A model generated the notes under the pieces. That model did no database searches. It was given only the letters and a program-made list of their open reading frames with translations, and had not been told where the DNA came from. 64,000 bases of DNA from Zoroaster sp. YZ-2022 (lineage: Eukaryota; Echinodermata; Asteroidea; Forcipulatida; Zoroasteridae), in NCBI GenBank assembly GCA_029582265.1, contig CM055817.1, forward strand, positions 58,901,152 through 58,965,151, in the 5' to 3' direction. This document shows, in pieces, positions 56,714-64,000 of the stretch. Position 1 is the stretch's first letter. Each line of letters starts with the position of its first letter. The translations under genes were made by a program, and so were the position numbers.

Positions 56714-57145
56714 TTACTTGGCGAGCATATAGGCTACGAACGTAGTAGCTCCCAGTCCCATGATTACAAAGGCGATTTCTCAATCACGCTGCTCTGGTGA
56801 TGGTAGGTAGAAATCTGAGAGCTTGGGTTCTGGGGCCATCTGTTCCAGAGTTTGTGCATCGCGGCCAGAGACAAGGTTGTACTGGCGAATGGCTTCATCA
56901 ACATCACGAAAGGTGTGCACAGCATGCCCCTGACGCCGCAGATCTTCATTGATCCAGTCAAGGCGTTCAGAACGTTTGCGCGACCAAGCTGCCTGGGCAG
57001 CTTGGAGCTGTTCCACAGCTTTGTCATGCCGTTTTCGCTCCTCGTCGGCACCTGGATCGCGCAACATTGAGAAGAGATAGTTTGATCCCGAGAACGCGAG
57101 TGCGTTCACCAGTGCTCCACCAACAAGCATTGCAATAGAAGCCAT
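56714..57145 (-). pseudogene. Conserved Polinton membrane protein with an in-frame TGA
   Basis: The ORF starts MASIAMLVGGALVNALAFSG, a hydrophobic N-terminus. A charged helical middle follows (ERKRHDKAVEQLQAAQAAW, RSERLDWINEDLRRQG). It stops at TGA (56780-56782) after PSPEQRD. The same frame then continues for 21 codons with a strongly hydrophobic EIAFVIMGLGATTFVAYMLA-K and a TAA at 56714-56716. The second hydrophobic segment looks like a lost C-terminal transmembrane helix, so the TGA is probably a nonsense change. Function is unknown. It is one of the small proteins between integrase and ATPase in this class of element. Confidence 0.65.
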
Positions 57146-57185
57146 CTTGTTGCTGATACGGAGTGCCGTGTGCGTGGAAGGGCGT

Positions 57186-57425
57186 CTACTTTAATATGTC
57201 CGCAGGGAGTATCCCCTGCTTGACAAGCATGTCCTTAGTGGCCATAGCCAGGCCAACATCCAGAATGACCATACCAACATCGTACGGCGCAAAGTCCAAT
57301 TTTGGTGTAGCACCTTTCATAATTTTCTTGCCAAGTGTGGCGTATCCCATTGCAAGCCCACTCACGACGGCGGAGTGGTAGGCCAAGTTGGCGAGCTGTT
57401 TGCCATCAGTACTTGGGGTAGCCAT
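57186..57425 (-). CDS. Small conserved Polinton membrane protein
   Basis: A complete 79-residue ORF, ATG at 57423-57425, TAG at 57186-57188. It starts MATPSTDGKQLANLAYHSAV and includes VVSGLAMGYATLGKKIM, DFAPYDVGMVILDVGLAMAT and the ending KQGILPADILK. Two hydrophobic stretches suggest a membrane or virion-membrane-associated protein. It matches what I remember of a conserved family in animal Polintons, but its role is unknown. Its start lies seven bases from the stop of the next gene upstream (57432), giving an operon-like minus-strand series. Confidence 0.7.
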   Translation of the reverse strand: MATPSTDGKQLANLAYHSAVVSGLAMGYATLGKKIMKGATPKLDFAPYDVGMVILDVGLAMATKDMLVKQGILPADILK

Positions 57426-57431
57426 GTTCGT

Positions 57432-57953
57432 TCACTGCATGTAGAATGGGTCACGCCGTTTGTCTAACATTGCCGTTTTCTCCTCAGCCCTCCCGGCGGC
57501 TGGTACGGGGCTGCCGCGACGGCCCACGGGGCCGGCAGTAGTTTTGTTTTTCTGCATTACGGCAGAAAGGGCTAAAGCAGCTGCTCCTGCTAGGACCACA
57601 TACGATATCCATGAACTCGTCATGGCGTGGCTATACTCACGAGTTGGATTAGCTGTTTTGACGACATGATGTTCTGGGGGTGTCTCTTCTTGAGGGACTT
57701 CGCCCGGCCGGAGACTATCTTTGGCCTTTCGGAGCTGTTCAAGAAGGGCTTCTTGCTTTGCTTTCCTGGCTGCTGCGCCTTTACGACCAGCCGCGACTTT
57801 TTTCTGGTCTTTAACTTTCGTCACCCTCCTGTCTTGCGTCGTCGCCTGTGGACTGTCTTGTGTCGTCGCCCGTGGACTGTCCTGCGTCGTCGCCTCGACC
57901 GCCGGGACGGCGGGAGTGGCTTGCAGCTCCGCCACGTCCATCGATTTCTCCAT
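57432..57953 (-). CDS. Basic/Ala-rich Polinton protein with one membrane helix
   Basis: Using the ATG at 57951-57953 (MEKSMDVAELQ), the product has a repeated TTQDSP segment, a basic helix KVAAGRKGAAARKAKQEALL, EQLRKAKDSLRPGE, then a transmembrane helix SSWISYVVLAGAAALALSAV and a short tail ending RRDPFYMQ. It overlaps the 3' end of the 57811-58650 ORF in another frame by over 140 bases. It may be a separate overlapping gene, or the C-terminal half of that ORF after a one-base insertion. Function is unknown. Confidence 0.6.
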   Translation of the reverse strand: MEKSMDVAELQATPAVPAVEATTQDSPRATTQDSPQATTQDRRVTKVKDQKKVAAGRKGAAARKAKQEALLEQLRKAKDSLRPGEVPQEETPPEHHVVKTANPTREYSHAMTSSWISYVVLAGAAALALSAVMQKNKTTAGPVGRRGSPVPAAGRAEEKTAMLDKRRDPFYMQ

Positions 57954-58650
57954 TCCCTGTACATAGCGAACCCTGGTCTCCAAATTGGCAGTGCTTTGCT
58001 GTGGTCATCGCCGCTGTCAGCGGCGCTAAGTACATTCCATAATACAGCTCGCAGCAGGCAGTCGTCAACGCATGTTCCACAAAGGGGTCTTCTTCAAGGT
58101 CGGCCACGAGCTGTGTGTGGTTCTCTGGCGGAATGGGCAGAAATCTGCCCGCTGCTAGGGTGTACATCTGCAGTGCGGAAGCCCCGAGCGTTTTTGTCAT
58201 GGAAGCCCCCAGGCGTGCCTCGTATCGGCTGTAGTGTTTTAGGATCTCGTCATCGGTCATTTCGTCAATTTGCGCGAGAGTGGGCTGTTTGCCCAGATAT
58301 TTTTTTGCCGTACCACCCGCCACAATTGCAGCCAGATGAGCTCGTTTCTGCTCTTGGGGCGGCCCGCCCCATGTACTTGTCGTCCCGACGGTCTTAGCCG
58401 TCCCGACCGCCGGGACGGCCGAAACAGGGCTTTCTTCTTGGTTATCAAGAGACAACAGTTGGTCGATAAAAGCGTCGCACTCCATCTCTATTCCTATGAG
58501 TTTGCTAGCAGATCGCAACACTAAGATTACATGTAATGTTATGCGCTTAAGTTTAATATACTCGGCCAAAGCACCAGAATACAATACTAAAAAGGCAGTT
58601 AGCAATAATATCTGCACCACATTCCCTGCAATCAGCACCGCCTCCCACAT
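57811..58650 (-). CDS. Conserved Polinton protein of unknown function
   Basis: The 279-codon frame opens with a hydrophobic VVQILLLTAFLVLYSGALAE. A second start at 58483-58485 (MECDAFIDQLLSL) may be the true one, giving 225 residues. The core has QPTLAQIDEMTDDEILKHYS, YEARLGASMTKTLGASALQM, PIPPENHTQLVADLEEDPFV and ACCELYYGMYLAPLTAAMTT, which I recognise as conserved in this class of element without a known function. The last part (GDDARQ repeats) is read in a different frame from the downstream ORF and may be an artefact of a frameshift near 57980. CDAFIDQLL repeats the motif seen at both ends of the polymerase. Confidence 0.65.
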   Translation of the reverse strand: MWEAVLIAGNVVQILLLTAFLVLYSGALAEYIKLKRITLHVILVLRSASKLIGIEMECDAFIDQLLSLDNQEESPVSAVPAVGTAKTVGTTSTWGGPPQEQKRAHLAAIVAGGTAKKYLGKQPTLAQIDEMTDDEILKHYSRYEARLGASMTKTLGASALQMYTLAAGRFLPIPPENHTQLVADLEEDPFVEHALTTACCELYYGMYLAPLTAAMTTAKHCQFGDQGSLCTGNGEIDGRGGAASHSRRPGGRGDDAGQSTGDDTRQSTGDDARQEGDES

Positions 58651-58675
58651 CGTAGTCTGTTCTCCCAGAACTAAC

Positions 58676-59286
58676 TTAAGCTTGTGTTAACAGCCGATAA
58701 GCAACAGGCTGAGCGGTGCTTAGTATGAGCTTAGCATGTTTAGCTTCAGATAGCAGCTTCCTAAGGGCTGCTCTTTCTTTTCTTGTTGGGACGACATCGT
58801 TCTCCCGCAGGCAGTCTTCAAAGGAGTCCCTGTCTTTGCAGTGAAAGACGGCAATCCACTTGGTTTGTTCACGGAGGTCTTTCAAAACAGAGTTGTACTT
58901 CTGCGTCAAGACCCACACAGATTGGCCCGCGTGCCGACCCGAGAAAGCAAGCTCAGACAGCATGTCCTTCTTTTTGGTAAGGGCTTTACTGGCCGAGCAG
59001 TCGTCGATGATATACAACGTGGGCTCACCGGCAAAGATCGAGTAAAATGCTCGCAGGTACTCTTGAAGTCGATCGCCCGGGTCGACGATGAAGACCTGTA
59101 GGTCTGTCCAGACCCAGGATCGCCCATGGTACGTTGTGTTCCAACGTACTGTGGGCATAGTATGACAATGTGCATAAACATTCCACTGTAGCATCCCTCT
59201 AGGAGGTCCAAGACAAAGACCGTTTTTCCGCAGCCGGTCTGGCCGCAGATTATGGCTGAGTGGGAGTATTTGGGGAGCAGATCCAT
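58676..59286 (-). pseudogene. FtsK/HerA-like genome-packaging ATPase, one-base frameshift
   Basis: MDLLPKYSHSAIICGQTGCG starts the protein, with the Walker A GQTGCGKT. After HIVILCP at about 59150-59158 the family sequence moves into the minus-one frame (TVRWNTTYHG). It goes on to Walker B TLYIIDDCSA, the sensor-like LSELAFSGRHAGQSVWVLTQ and the C-terminal CLRENDVVP. About 203 residues is normal for Polinton ATPases of the A32/FtsK-HerA type, which translocate DNA into the capsid. A missing C in a CCC run would explain the break. It lies just upstream of (and co-directional with) the capsid gene's 3' end, 5 bases apart. Confidence 0.85.
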
Positions 59287-59291
59287 GGCGA

Positions 59292-60581
59292 CTAGTAACG
59301 GGCTGTGACGAAGCGGCTATCTTCGATGTTGAGCTGCGCGTCCATAAGGACGTACAGGTAGATGTTCAATGCGCCAGCCGCCTCCGCCGTTTTTGTGATC
59401 TGGATCGTCACACCCTCCGACGCATTCTCTATGCGCCGGCCACTGCCGTGAAGCCGGTCGTCGTCGCTCGTCCGGAGGTCAAGCCACAGGGCGTATTTGT
59501 TAGTCAAAAAGTCTACCAGGGAGACGTCGGCCAACGCCAGGTCTTTCGCGACCGTCGCCACTTCGGTGTGTCGCTTGCTGCCAGCGGCGAGAAACTTTCT
59601 CGCCTCGTCCCACTGCTGATGGGCGCGCATGCCCTGCGAATATAGCTGGTTGGGGATCCCCTCAATGGTGACTTCTACTTTTGTGATCTTGGGGTTGTAA
59701 AAGTCCTCGGTATCACGCTCAAAGGCGTTGGTTGGGACCTCAAACAACATAAGGATGCCCTTCATACTGCGGGCCGGCACGTTTAGGTTGATGTTCCACA
59801 GGGTGTCGCTCTTGTCTTTGCTGATCTTCCGGTGGCGCAGGACGCGGTCATACAGGATGGCGAGGCGGCCTGTATATTGGTTGCGGATCATGCGGGCAAG
59901 TTCCGGCTGGGTGACCACGTCAAACTCCAGGCTGATGCTCCCGATGCTATAGTTGGCGTCGCCATCGCCCGTAGCATGGATCGCGCGGTTATAGTCGTTA
60001 AACGTGAGCTCGTATTCTAGCCGGTCCCCGAGCGCGCTTTGATAATACGGCATATGACTCTCGAGCAGCTCGAAGTCTAGCGGGATATAAAACCGATTGC
60101 TGTAAGCGGTCTTGATGGCGGCGGCCTCTACATTTTCTACGCCGTTTCCAGCGCCGAGGCGCGTCCGCGTGACGTTCCTCTGCGCCGACGTGTCGATGCC
60201 CTGATATTGGGCATTTTTTCGCTCCAGCGACGTTTTCCAGAGGTCTAGATAGCAATGATAGACGTCGCTGTCGTCGATCGACAAGACCTCGTTGCCGCTT
60301 ATCTTGATCGTGGTCTTTTTCACAACCGCGCGGCCTAAGTTCTGAACCACGGTGCGGTTGTCGTCGGTAGAGTCTAGGCTGATGGTAAATGCCAAGCGCG
60401 CAGTACCTGGGACGATGACGTCATGCGCTCCGAGGTTGGGAAAGCGGACGAGGAGCTGCTGGTTTTGATCGATAGAGCTCGGATTATTCGTGATGACCAC
60501 GGATTGGCGGACACCCTTAATCCCGAGGGGGTCCCGTAGTTTGCGATACGGGTTGAGCTTGCGCCCGAATTGGGAGGCCAT
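59292..60581 (-). CDS. MCP: Major capsid protein candidate (double jelly-roll)
   Basis: An intact 429-residue ORF. MASQFGRKLNPYRKLRDPLG at 60579-60581 is preferred over an upstream non-ATG start. Early strands read LVRFPNLGAHDVIVPGTARL, and a conserved helix-strand unit NLGRAVVKKTTIKISGNEVL is followed by DSDVYHCYLDLW. YSNRFYIPLDFELLESH and LGDRLEYELTF form the end of the first jelly-roll. The second half has DRVLRHRKISKDKS, SMKGILMLFEVP and INIYLYVLMDAQLNIED-like strands. This pattern is that of animal Polinton/adintovirus capsid proteins with two beta-barrels. It would assemble into icosahedral trimers. The assignment is from remembered family resemblance, not an alignment. Confidence 0.75.
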   Translation of the reverse strand: MASQFGRKLNPYRKLRDPLGIKGVRQSVVITNNPSSIDQNQQLLVRFPNLGAHDVIVPGTARLAFTISLDSTDDNRTVVQNLGRAVVKKTTIKISGNEVLSIDDSDVYHCYLDLWKTSLERKNAQYQGIDTSAQRNVTRTRLGAGNGVENVEAAAIKTAYSNRFYIPLDFELLESHMPYYQSALGDRLEYELTFNDYNRAIHATGDGDANYSIGSISLEFDVVTQPELARMIRNQYTGRLAILYDRVLRHRKISKDKSDTLWNINLNVPARSMKGILMLFEVPTNAFERDTEDFYNPKITKVEVTIEGIPNQLYSQGMRAHQQWDEARKFLAAGSKRHTEVATVAKDLALADVSLVDFLTNKYALWLDLRTSDDDRLHGSGRRIENASEGVTIQITKTAEAAGALNIYLYVLMDAQLNIEDSRFVTARY

Positions 60582-60682
60582 TATCACGGTGCTATCTCTT
60601 GGCAACCAAGCACTGGCGTGTTAAACATCCGCAGTAATGTTCAATACAGTTACGGCCTCTCTCGAGGCCCTGTTATCAAGAA
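60582..60682. promoter_or_regulatory. Divergent intergenic region between capsid and coiled-coil genes
   Basis: About 100 bases separate the two start codons, so a bidirectional promoter must sit here if each gene has its own. A 6-bp inverted repeat, GGCCTC/GAGGCC, lies at 60654-60669. No TATA element is convincing. Confidence 0.4.
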
Positions 60683-61932
60683 ATGGATGACTTTGACATT
60701 CCCCTTGACGATATTGCGGCTGGCGCTGAGGAGGAGCCTGACGTCGACGAAGAGACTAGCTTCATTGGCCCGCTTATTGGCGCGGAACAGGCGGAGGGAC
60801 TAGCTAGCGGCGGCACTACGATCGCGTCACTACAACGAGAAAACCTGCAGACAGCCGTCGATGACTATTACGCCGCTTTGGCCAGGAAGGGGCACATGCC
60901 CCTTCCTGGCCGGGAGGTCTTTAAATTCAAGCTGGTTGACGGAGGGGGGCTTTGGTTGAAGGACTTTCCCAACATTGCTATCGTAGGCAAAGACGGTACA
61001 CCCCTTAAGTTACAAACAATAGCTAGTAAGCGTGGTGGGAGCAAAGCTATCAGAGATGGGCTAGGGTTTGTGGACTGGTCTGTCCGACGAAAGCTCCCCT
61101 CGGTCACCCAACAAGCCCGTCGTGAGGTCGCTGAGCTCGAAAGGGTTAATGCTGAAGCTGGCGCGGCTGCCATAGCTGACTCTGCCGACATAGATGGGCG
61201 CATCGATTCTCTCATCAACGGTGTTGACACCGCGCAGACGCTACCGACTGGCCTACTGCCCTTTCGCGAGATTCTAGGACTCAACGAAAGCCTGAAAACT
61301 ATACGTAGCGCGAAAGCGGTGCAAGAGGGCAAAAAATCTCTCTCCAGCAGTCAATTGAGGGCTACCGCAAAGATCTTGAGCAGCCCTCATCGACTGAACA
61401 AGCGACCCAAACTGAGCGCGAAATACAGAAAGCCGAAGATCAGCTCAAAGCGACCCAAGACAGCATTGACGCCCTCGACCAACAACTCCGGTCGCAGGTC
61501 CGCCAAATTCGTGAGACCATATCTAGCATCTTGGATAAAAACACCACCCTGGCCGAGCGGTTACGGATCTTATTCCGAGAGCAGGGAGTCACGATTGCAT
61601 CTTTCCTCACGGCGATTGGGTTTGCAATCTCGACCCTGGTGCTGGCTCTGACAGGCGGGGGCGCTGGCGTGCCTGTCACTCCGACACCGCCGCCTCCGGC
61701 GGACAAGGGCGGCCTCAAAGAGTGGGCAAGAAAGCACCTACAAGCTCTCGGGCGTATGCTGGCCCAACTGGCCGGAAAGGCCGGAGCCGCACTGCCCGGC
61801 CTCATCGGAAGCATCATATCGTGGCTCCTCAACCTCCTGAGTAAAACCGCCGGTTGGTTCGCGGAAAACCTGTGGGCACTCGTGGCCGCCGTTGGTGGCC
61901 TATTACTCGTATTTGCGCGAGAGTCGCTATAG
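60683..61932 (+). pseudogene. Polinton coiled-coil and membrane protein, one-base frameshift
   Basis: The first frame (60683 onward) has an acidic start MDDFDIPLDDIAAGAEEEPD, then EVFKFKLVDGGGLWLKDFPN and TGLLPFREILGLNESLK. After AAA AAA at 61331-61336 the open, family-like sequence shifts to the minus-one frame. That frame holds a coiled coil (QTEREIQKAEDQLKATQDSI), RQIRETISSILDK, TTLAERLRILFREQG, ITIAS-type hydrophobic helix ASFLTAIGFAISTLVLAL, and LLNLLSKTAGWFAENLWALV near the end. I recognise it as a conserved Polinton protein of unknown function, probably a membrane-associated structural component. The break lies in a homopolymer, so a missing A or a slip site are both possible. Confidence 0.7.
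60880..60911. repeat. Perfect 15-bp inverted repeat in coding sequence
   Basis: GGCCAGGAAGGGGCA and TGCCCCTTCCTGGCC are separated by CA. It encodes LARKGHMPLPG in the coiled-coil protein. Confidence 0.95.
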
Positions 61933-62184
61933 TTCCTATAGAACTATCGAAATGATCGTAGGGCGAGCCACCCGAGGCCTAGAGCAACTACACCAACAAC
62001 CAGTGCTGTTAGCCCGTCATAGTGCGCTTGTCCCTCTGCTAGAGACGTCGGAACAGCCGGCGGTGGCCTTGTCATTTCAGTCGGCTGTGCAGGCCTTGCG
62101 GGCCGTGCCGCCGGGGTCTGCGGCTTAACCGGTCCCGTCTCCCCCGTATCAGTTGATGCGGGCAATGGCGTGACGTTAATACCA
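61933..62184. other. Convergent spacer between two Polinton genes
   Basis: It lies between the ends of the coiled-coil gene (plus) and the unassigned structural gene (minus). A minus-strand frame here continues beyond the TAG at 62185 but shows only low-complexity PVKPQTPAARPARPAQP. No terminator signal was recognised. Confidence 0.45.
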
Positions 62185-63299
62185 CTATTCACGCCCAATT
62201 TTTTGTCCCGGTCCTGCAATAACAATCTCGTTGTTGTAGTTTTGAATGGTTGCGCCTCCGGCAAGCAACTCCATGTCGCTTGGGGCCATGTACAGTCCGA
62301 TTCCGAAGGCAAAGTCCACCTTAGAGCGGGCGTAACGTAGTACATCCTAGTAGCGTGCTATCGCACTCGGGAGGTCTACAGGGCTTGAGATCGTATCCTC
62401 AACGTTCGCCAAGAACTGCTTCTGGGCATCGAATGCCGTGCCAGTACCGAGAATGCTCGTGCGTGTCTGTGCTTGCGCACCTAGGATGGCCCAGACATAT
62501 GTTCGGATAGAGTCGTTGATTCGTTCAACCCCGGGTTGGGTGAACCCGTCTGATTTATCAAGGACGAATGTTGTCCATGCGTTGCCGCCTTCTGCACCCT
62601 GGTCGATGTAGTCGACGGTGAACGTGGCGGGTCTATCTCCAAAGCTCATACGGTCTTTTCTGAAGACGTTTGAAGATACCCCAAAGGCTGGGTCGATGTC
62701 ATTTTTGACCGCATCGTCGCTCACTTCTTTGATAGTTCGAACCCTGCCCTTCCACCAGTGATATGGCGTTCTGAGACCACCATTTTCGCTTACTTTTTGT
62801 CGCCAGTCGGTGTGCGGAGACACGTTGAACTCGGCACAGATTCGCTCATACGCCCTCTGGTTGTATGGGTTGTCAAAGGCATCGAACGAAGGATCTTGCG
62901 GGAGCGCACCTGCATCTCTTCCAGAATCCTTCGTATCTGGTAGTAGACATGGAAATAGTACACTGACTTAATCATTGGCTCGCTCGAAGCCAGATGATCA
63001 TTGACCGAGACACCGCACCCTGCAGTGGCACACCATGCAGCAAAGTTCACCTTGTTTTGCCAGAAACTCATTGGGCTTGTGTGCCACCTGTCTACGACAG
63101 TATCACTTCTAACGCGTGGCAGTGTATACCTCGCAGGAGACAAGATGTCTGGGAAGGTTGTCTCGAATCTCGCCGCCCCAGAACCCACCTGTATGTTCAC
63201 ATGTTGCAACGTGTGAACATACAGGTCCTTTGTTGCGGGGTATACTCCGCCTATCATGTAAGACGCTTCTGTGTTAAAGGCGTAAGCTTTGCTTGCCAT
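62185..63299 (-). pseudogene. Conserved Polinton structural-type protein, frameshift and TAG
   Basis: The ATG at 63297-63299 starts MASKAYAFNTEASYMIGGVY. The sequence has VNIQVGSGAARFETTFPDIL, then SPMSFWQNKVNFAAWCAT and SVYYFHVYYQIRRILEEMQ. Near 62900-62915 one base seems missing. The minus-one frame goes on with DPSFDAFDNPYNQRAYERIC, later WTTFVLDKSDGFTQPGVERI and GTAFDAQKQFLANVEDTI. A TAG (62347-62349) then interrupts at SAIARY. The same frame runs on for 53 codons (VLRYARSKVDFAFGIGLYMA, GGATIQNYNN) to a TAG at 62185. The family is conserved among animal Polintons; I do not know its function and consider a virion component likely. Total about 371 residues. Confidence 0.7.
63187..63226. repeat. 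40-bp near-perfect palindrome inside a gene
   Basis: ACCTGTATGTTCACA and TGTGAACATACAGGT enclose TGTTGCAACG, whose inner bases also pair except for one G-T. It lies within the coding part of the 62185-63299 gene, about 75 bases from the divergent start codons. Confidence 0.95.
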
Positions 63300-63990
63300 G
63301 GTGTTTGTAACTTTGACTCAGCTTCAAAATGGAGATGCGTCGGTTCTTCAGACTGTAATAGACAATACATGCGGCAAGCTCCATGTCGCCCTCCGAGGAT
63401 TACATTATGAGGTTGGCTATCGCAACGTAGGTTCTTCCCAGGGATTTTTCTTGCGTTTCCCTAGTTCCCGAGATCCAAATTTGCTTGTACAACAGTCTTT
63501 CCCGGTGCCTGTAGGGCTGTATAACTTTGAACAGCTGTCGCACTTCATCACAGAGCAGGTTGATGGTGTGCAACTTTCGTTAACAGCAACTGGTATGGTC
63601 AAGCTCTTTGTCCCAAGACCTAAAGAGATAAAATTCCACAGCAGTTTGCGCCGGCTACTAGGCATTGACGAAAAAGGCTGGATTGATGGAGTATATGAGG
63701 GAGACAAACCGGTAAAATTTATTGTCCACAAGTGGTTGTATATTTATCTCGACCAACTCTCAACAACCTCTAATCTTGTTGATGGTGCGCCCTCGGCTCT
63801 GCTTGCGATAGTCCCGGCCGCAGCTAGTAGTGGTACTGCAGACATAACCCCTTCCCACCCTATGTACAAAAAAATAGAAGTAGGGCATATACATCACTTA
63901 AACCTACGCGTGTTAGATGAAGATGGTACGATAGTGCAAAATCGTCAGAAATCTATGACTGCAGTTCTGGAGATCCGAGAAAATGCCTAA
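63298..63990 (+). CDS. Penton-like minor capsid protein
   Basis: A complete ORF. The ATG at 63298-63300 (MVFVTLTQLQNGDASVLQTV) is preferred over the more upstream MLA start. The C-terminal half has the layout of Polinton penton/minor capsid proteins: FHSSLRRLLGIDEKGWIDGV, then HKWLYIYLDQLSTTSNLVDG, APSALLAIVP, HPMYKKIEVGHIHHLNLRVL, and QKSMTAVLEIRE near the end. This is a single jelly-roll fold expected to sit at the capsid fivefold vertices. Its start codon overlaps that of the minus-strand gene within CCATGG. Another ATG at 63992, directly after TAA, may begin the next gene beyond the window. Confidence 0.7.
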   Translation: MVFVTLTQLQNGDASVLQTVIDNTCGKLHVALRGLHYEVGYRNVGSSQGFFLRFPSSRDPNLLVQQSFPVPVGLYNFEQLSHFITEQVDGVQLSLTATGMVKLFVPRPKEIKFHSSLRRLLGIDEKGWIDGVYEGDKPVKFIVHKWLYIYLDQLSTTSNLVDGAPSALLAIVPAAASSGTADITPSHPMYKKIEVGHIHHLNLRVLDEDGTIVQNRQKSMTAVLEIRENA

Positions 63991-64000
63991 GATGCCAACG

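Larger units (their letters stand above)
51315..64000. mobile_element. Polinton/Maverick (adintovirus-like) element, right end beyond window
   Basis: A GC-rich block of about 12.7 kb packed with genes on both strands: pPolB, integrase, packaging ATPase, double-jelly-roll capsid, penton-like protein and conserved small proteins. This gene set is diagnostic for Polintons, which are large self-synthesising DNA transposons related to double-stranded DNA viruses. The left terminus is inferred near AGTAGTATATAC at 51315, since Polinton ends begin AG. The inverted terminal repeat and 6-bp target duplication cannot be checked because the right end is missing. A cysteine protease gene, usual in the group, is not visible and may lie to the right. 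Confidence 0.92.

Noticed and set aside
57627..58397. 256-residue plus-strand ORF
   Set aside because: It is antisense to conserved minus-strand Polinton genes and lacks recognisable features.
61944..62345. Separate 133-residue minus-strand gene
   Set aside because: The family-like continuation of the 62185-63299 gene is in another frame; this frame is low-complexity and likely spurious.
62900..62915. Programmed frameshift in the structural gene
   Set aside because: No slippery heptamer is present near the frame change, so a missing base is the better explanation.

Overview
The window looks like AT-rich nuclear DNA of an invertebrate animal, most likely a marine deuterostome such as a hemichordate or echinoderm (low confidence at that level). 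The reasons are small phase-1 exons of extracellular modules (CUB, LDLa, MAM), a leucine-rich-repeat GPCR split into 72-bp LRR exons, and a dense mix of CR1/L2-like LINEs, Penelope-like, Ty3/gypsy, SINE, MITE and Polinton elements. No rRNA, functional tRNA, operon or CRISPR array is present.

Two host genes lie on the minus strand. Gene A runs from a signal-peptide exon at 37.34 kb down to 9.23 kb. It encodes a secreted or surface protein ordered signal peptide, CUB-like, CUB, LDLa-like, MAM, MAM, and continues beyond the left edge. All nine exons join in consistent phase except the LDLa exon, which lacks one base. Its introns are packed with mobile DNA, and the MAM region is an internal segmental duplication. 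Gene B (50.16 down to 45.03 kb) encodes an LRR N-cap, about five LRRs and a seven-helix domain of the GRL101/relaxin-receptor type. Its usual E/DRY triplet reads YCF. Its 5' exons are not visible.

From about 51.3 kb to the right edge the sequence becomes GC-rich and gene-dense. This is most of a Polinton/Maverick (adintovirus-like) element: a Cys-rich small protein, an apparently intact protein-primed family B DNA polymerase, a retroviral-type integrase, several small conserved proteins, an FtsK/HerA-like packaging ATPase, a double-jelly-roll major capsid candidate, a coiled-coil/membrane protein, an unassigned structural-type protein and a penton-like protein. Polymerase and integrase would serve copying and integration; ATPase, capsid and penton would serve virion formation. 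Several genes carry single one-base breaks or one in-frame stop, while the polymerase and capsid genes are open.

The rest is repeats. They include a Penelope-like remnant with GIY-YIG domain and hammerhead-ribozyme-like terminal repeats, two LINEs (one with about 123 ATT units), a Ty3/gypsy element with matching 5-bp target duplications nested in a MITE, TTAA-flanked MITEs, foldback elements (one studded with TGACGTCA palindromes), tRNA-derived SINEs, and satellites of 133, 33, 21 and 17 bp.
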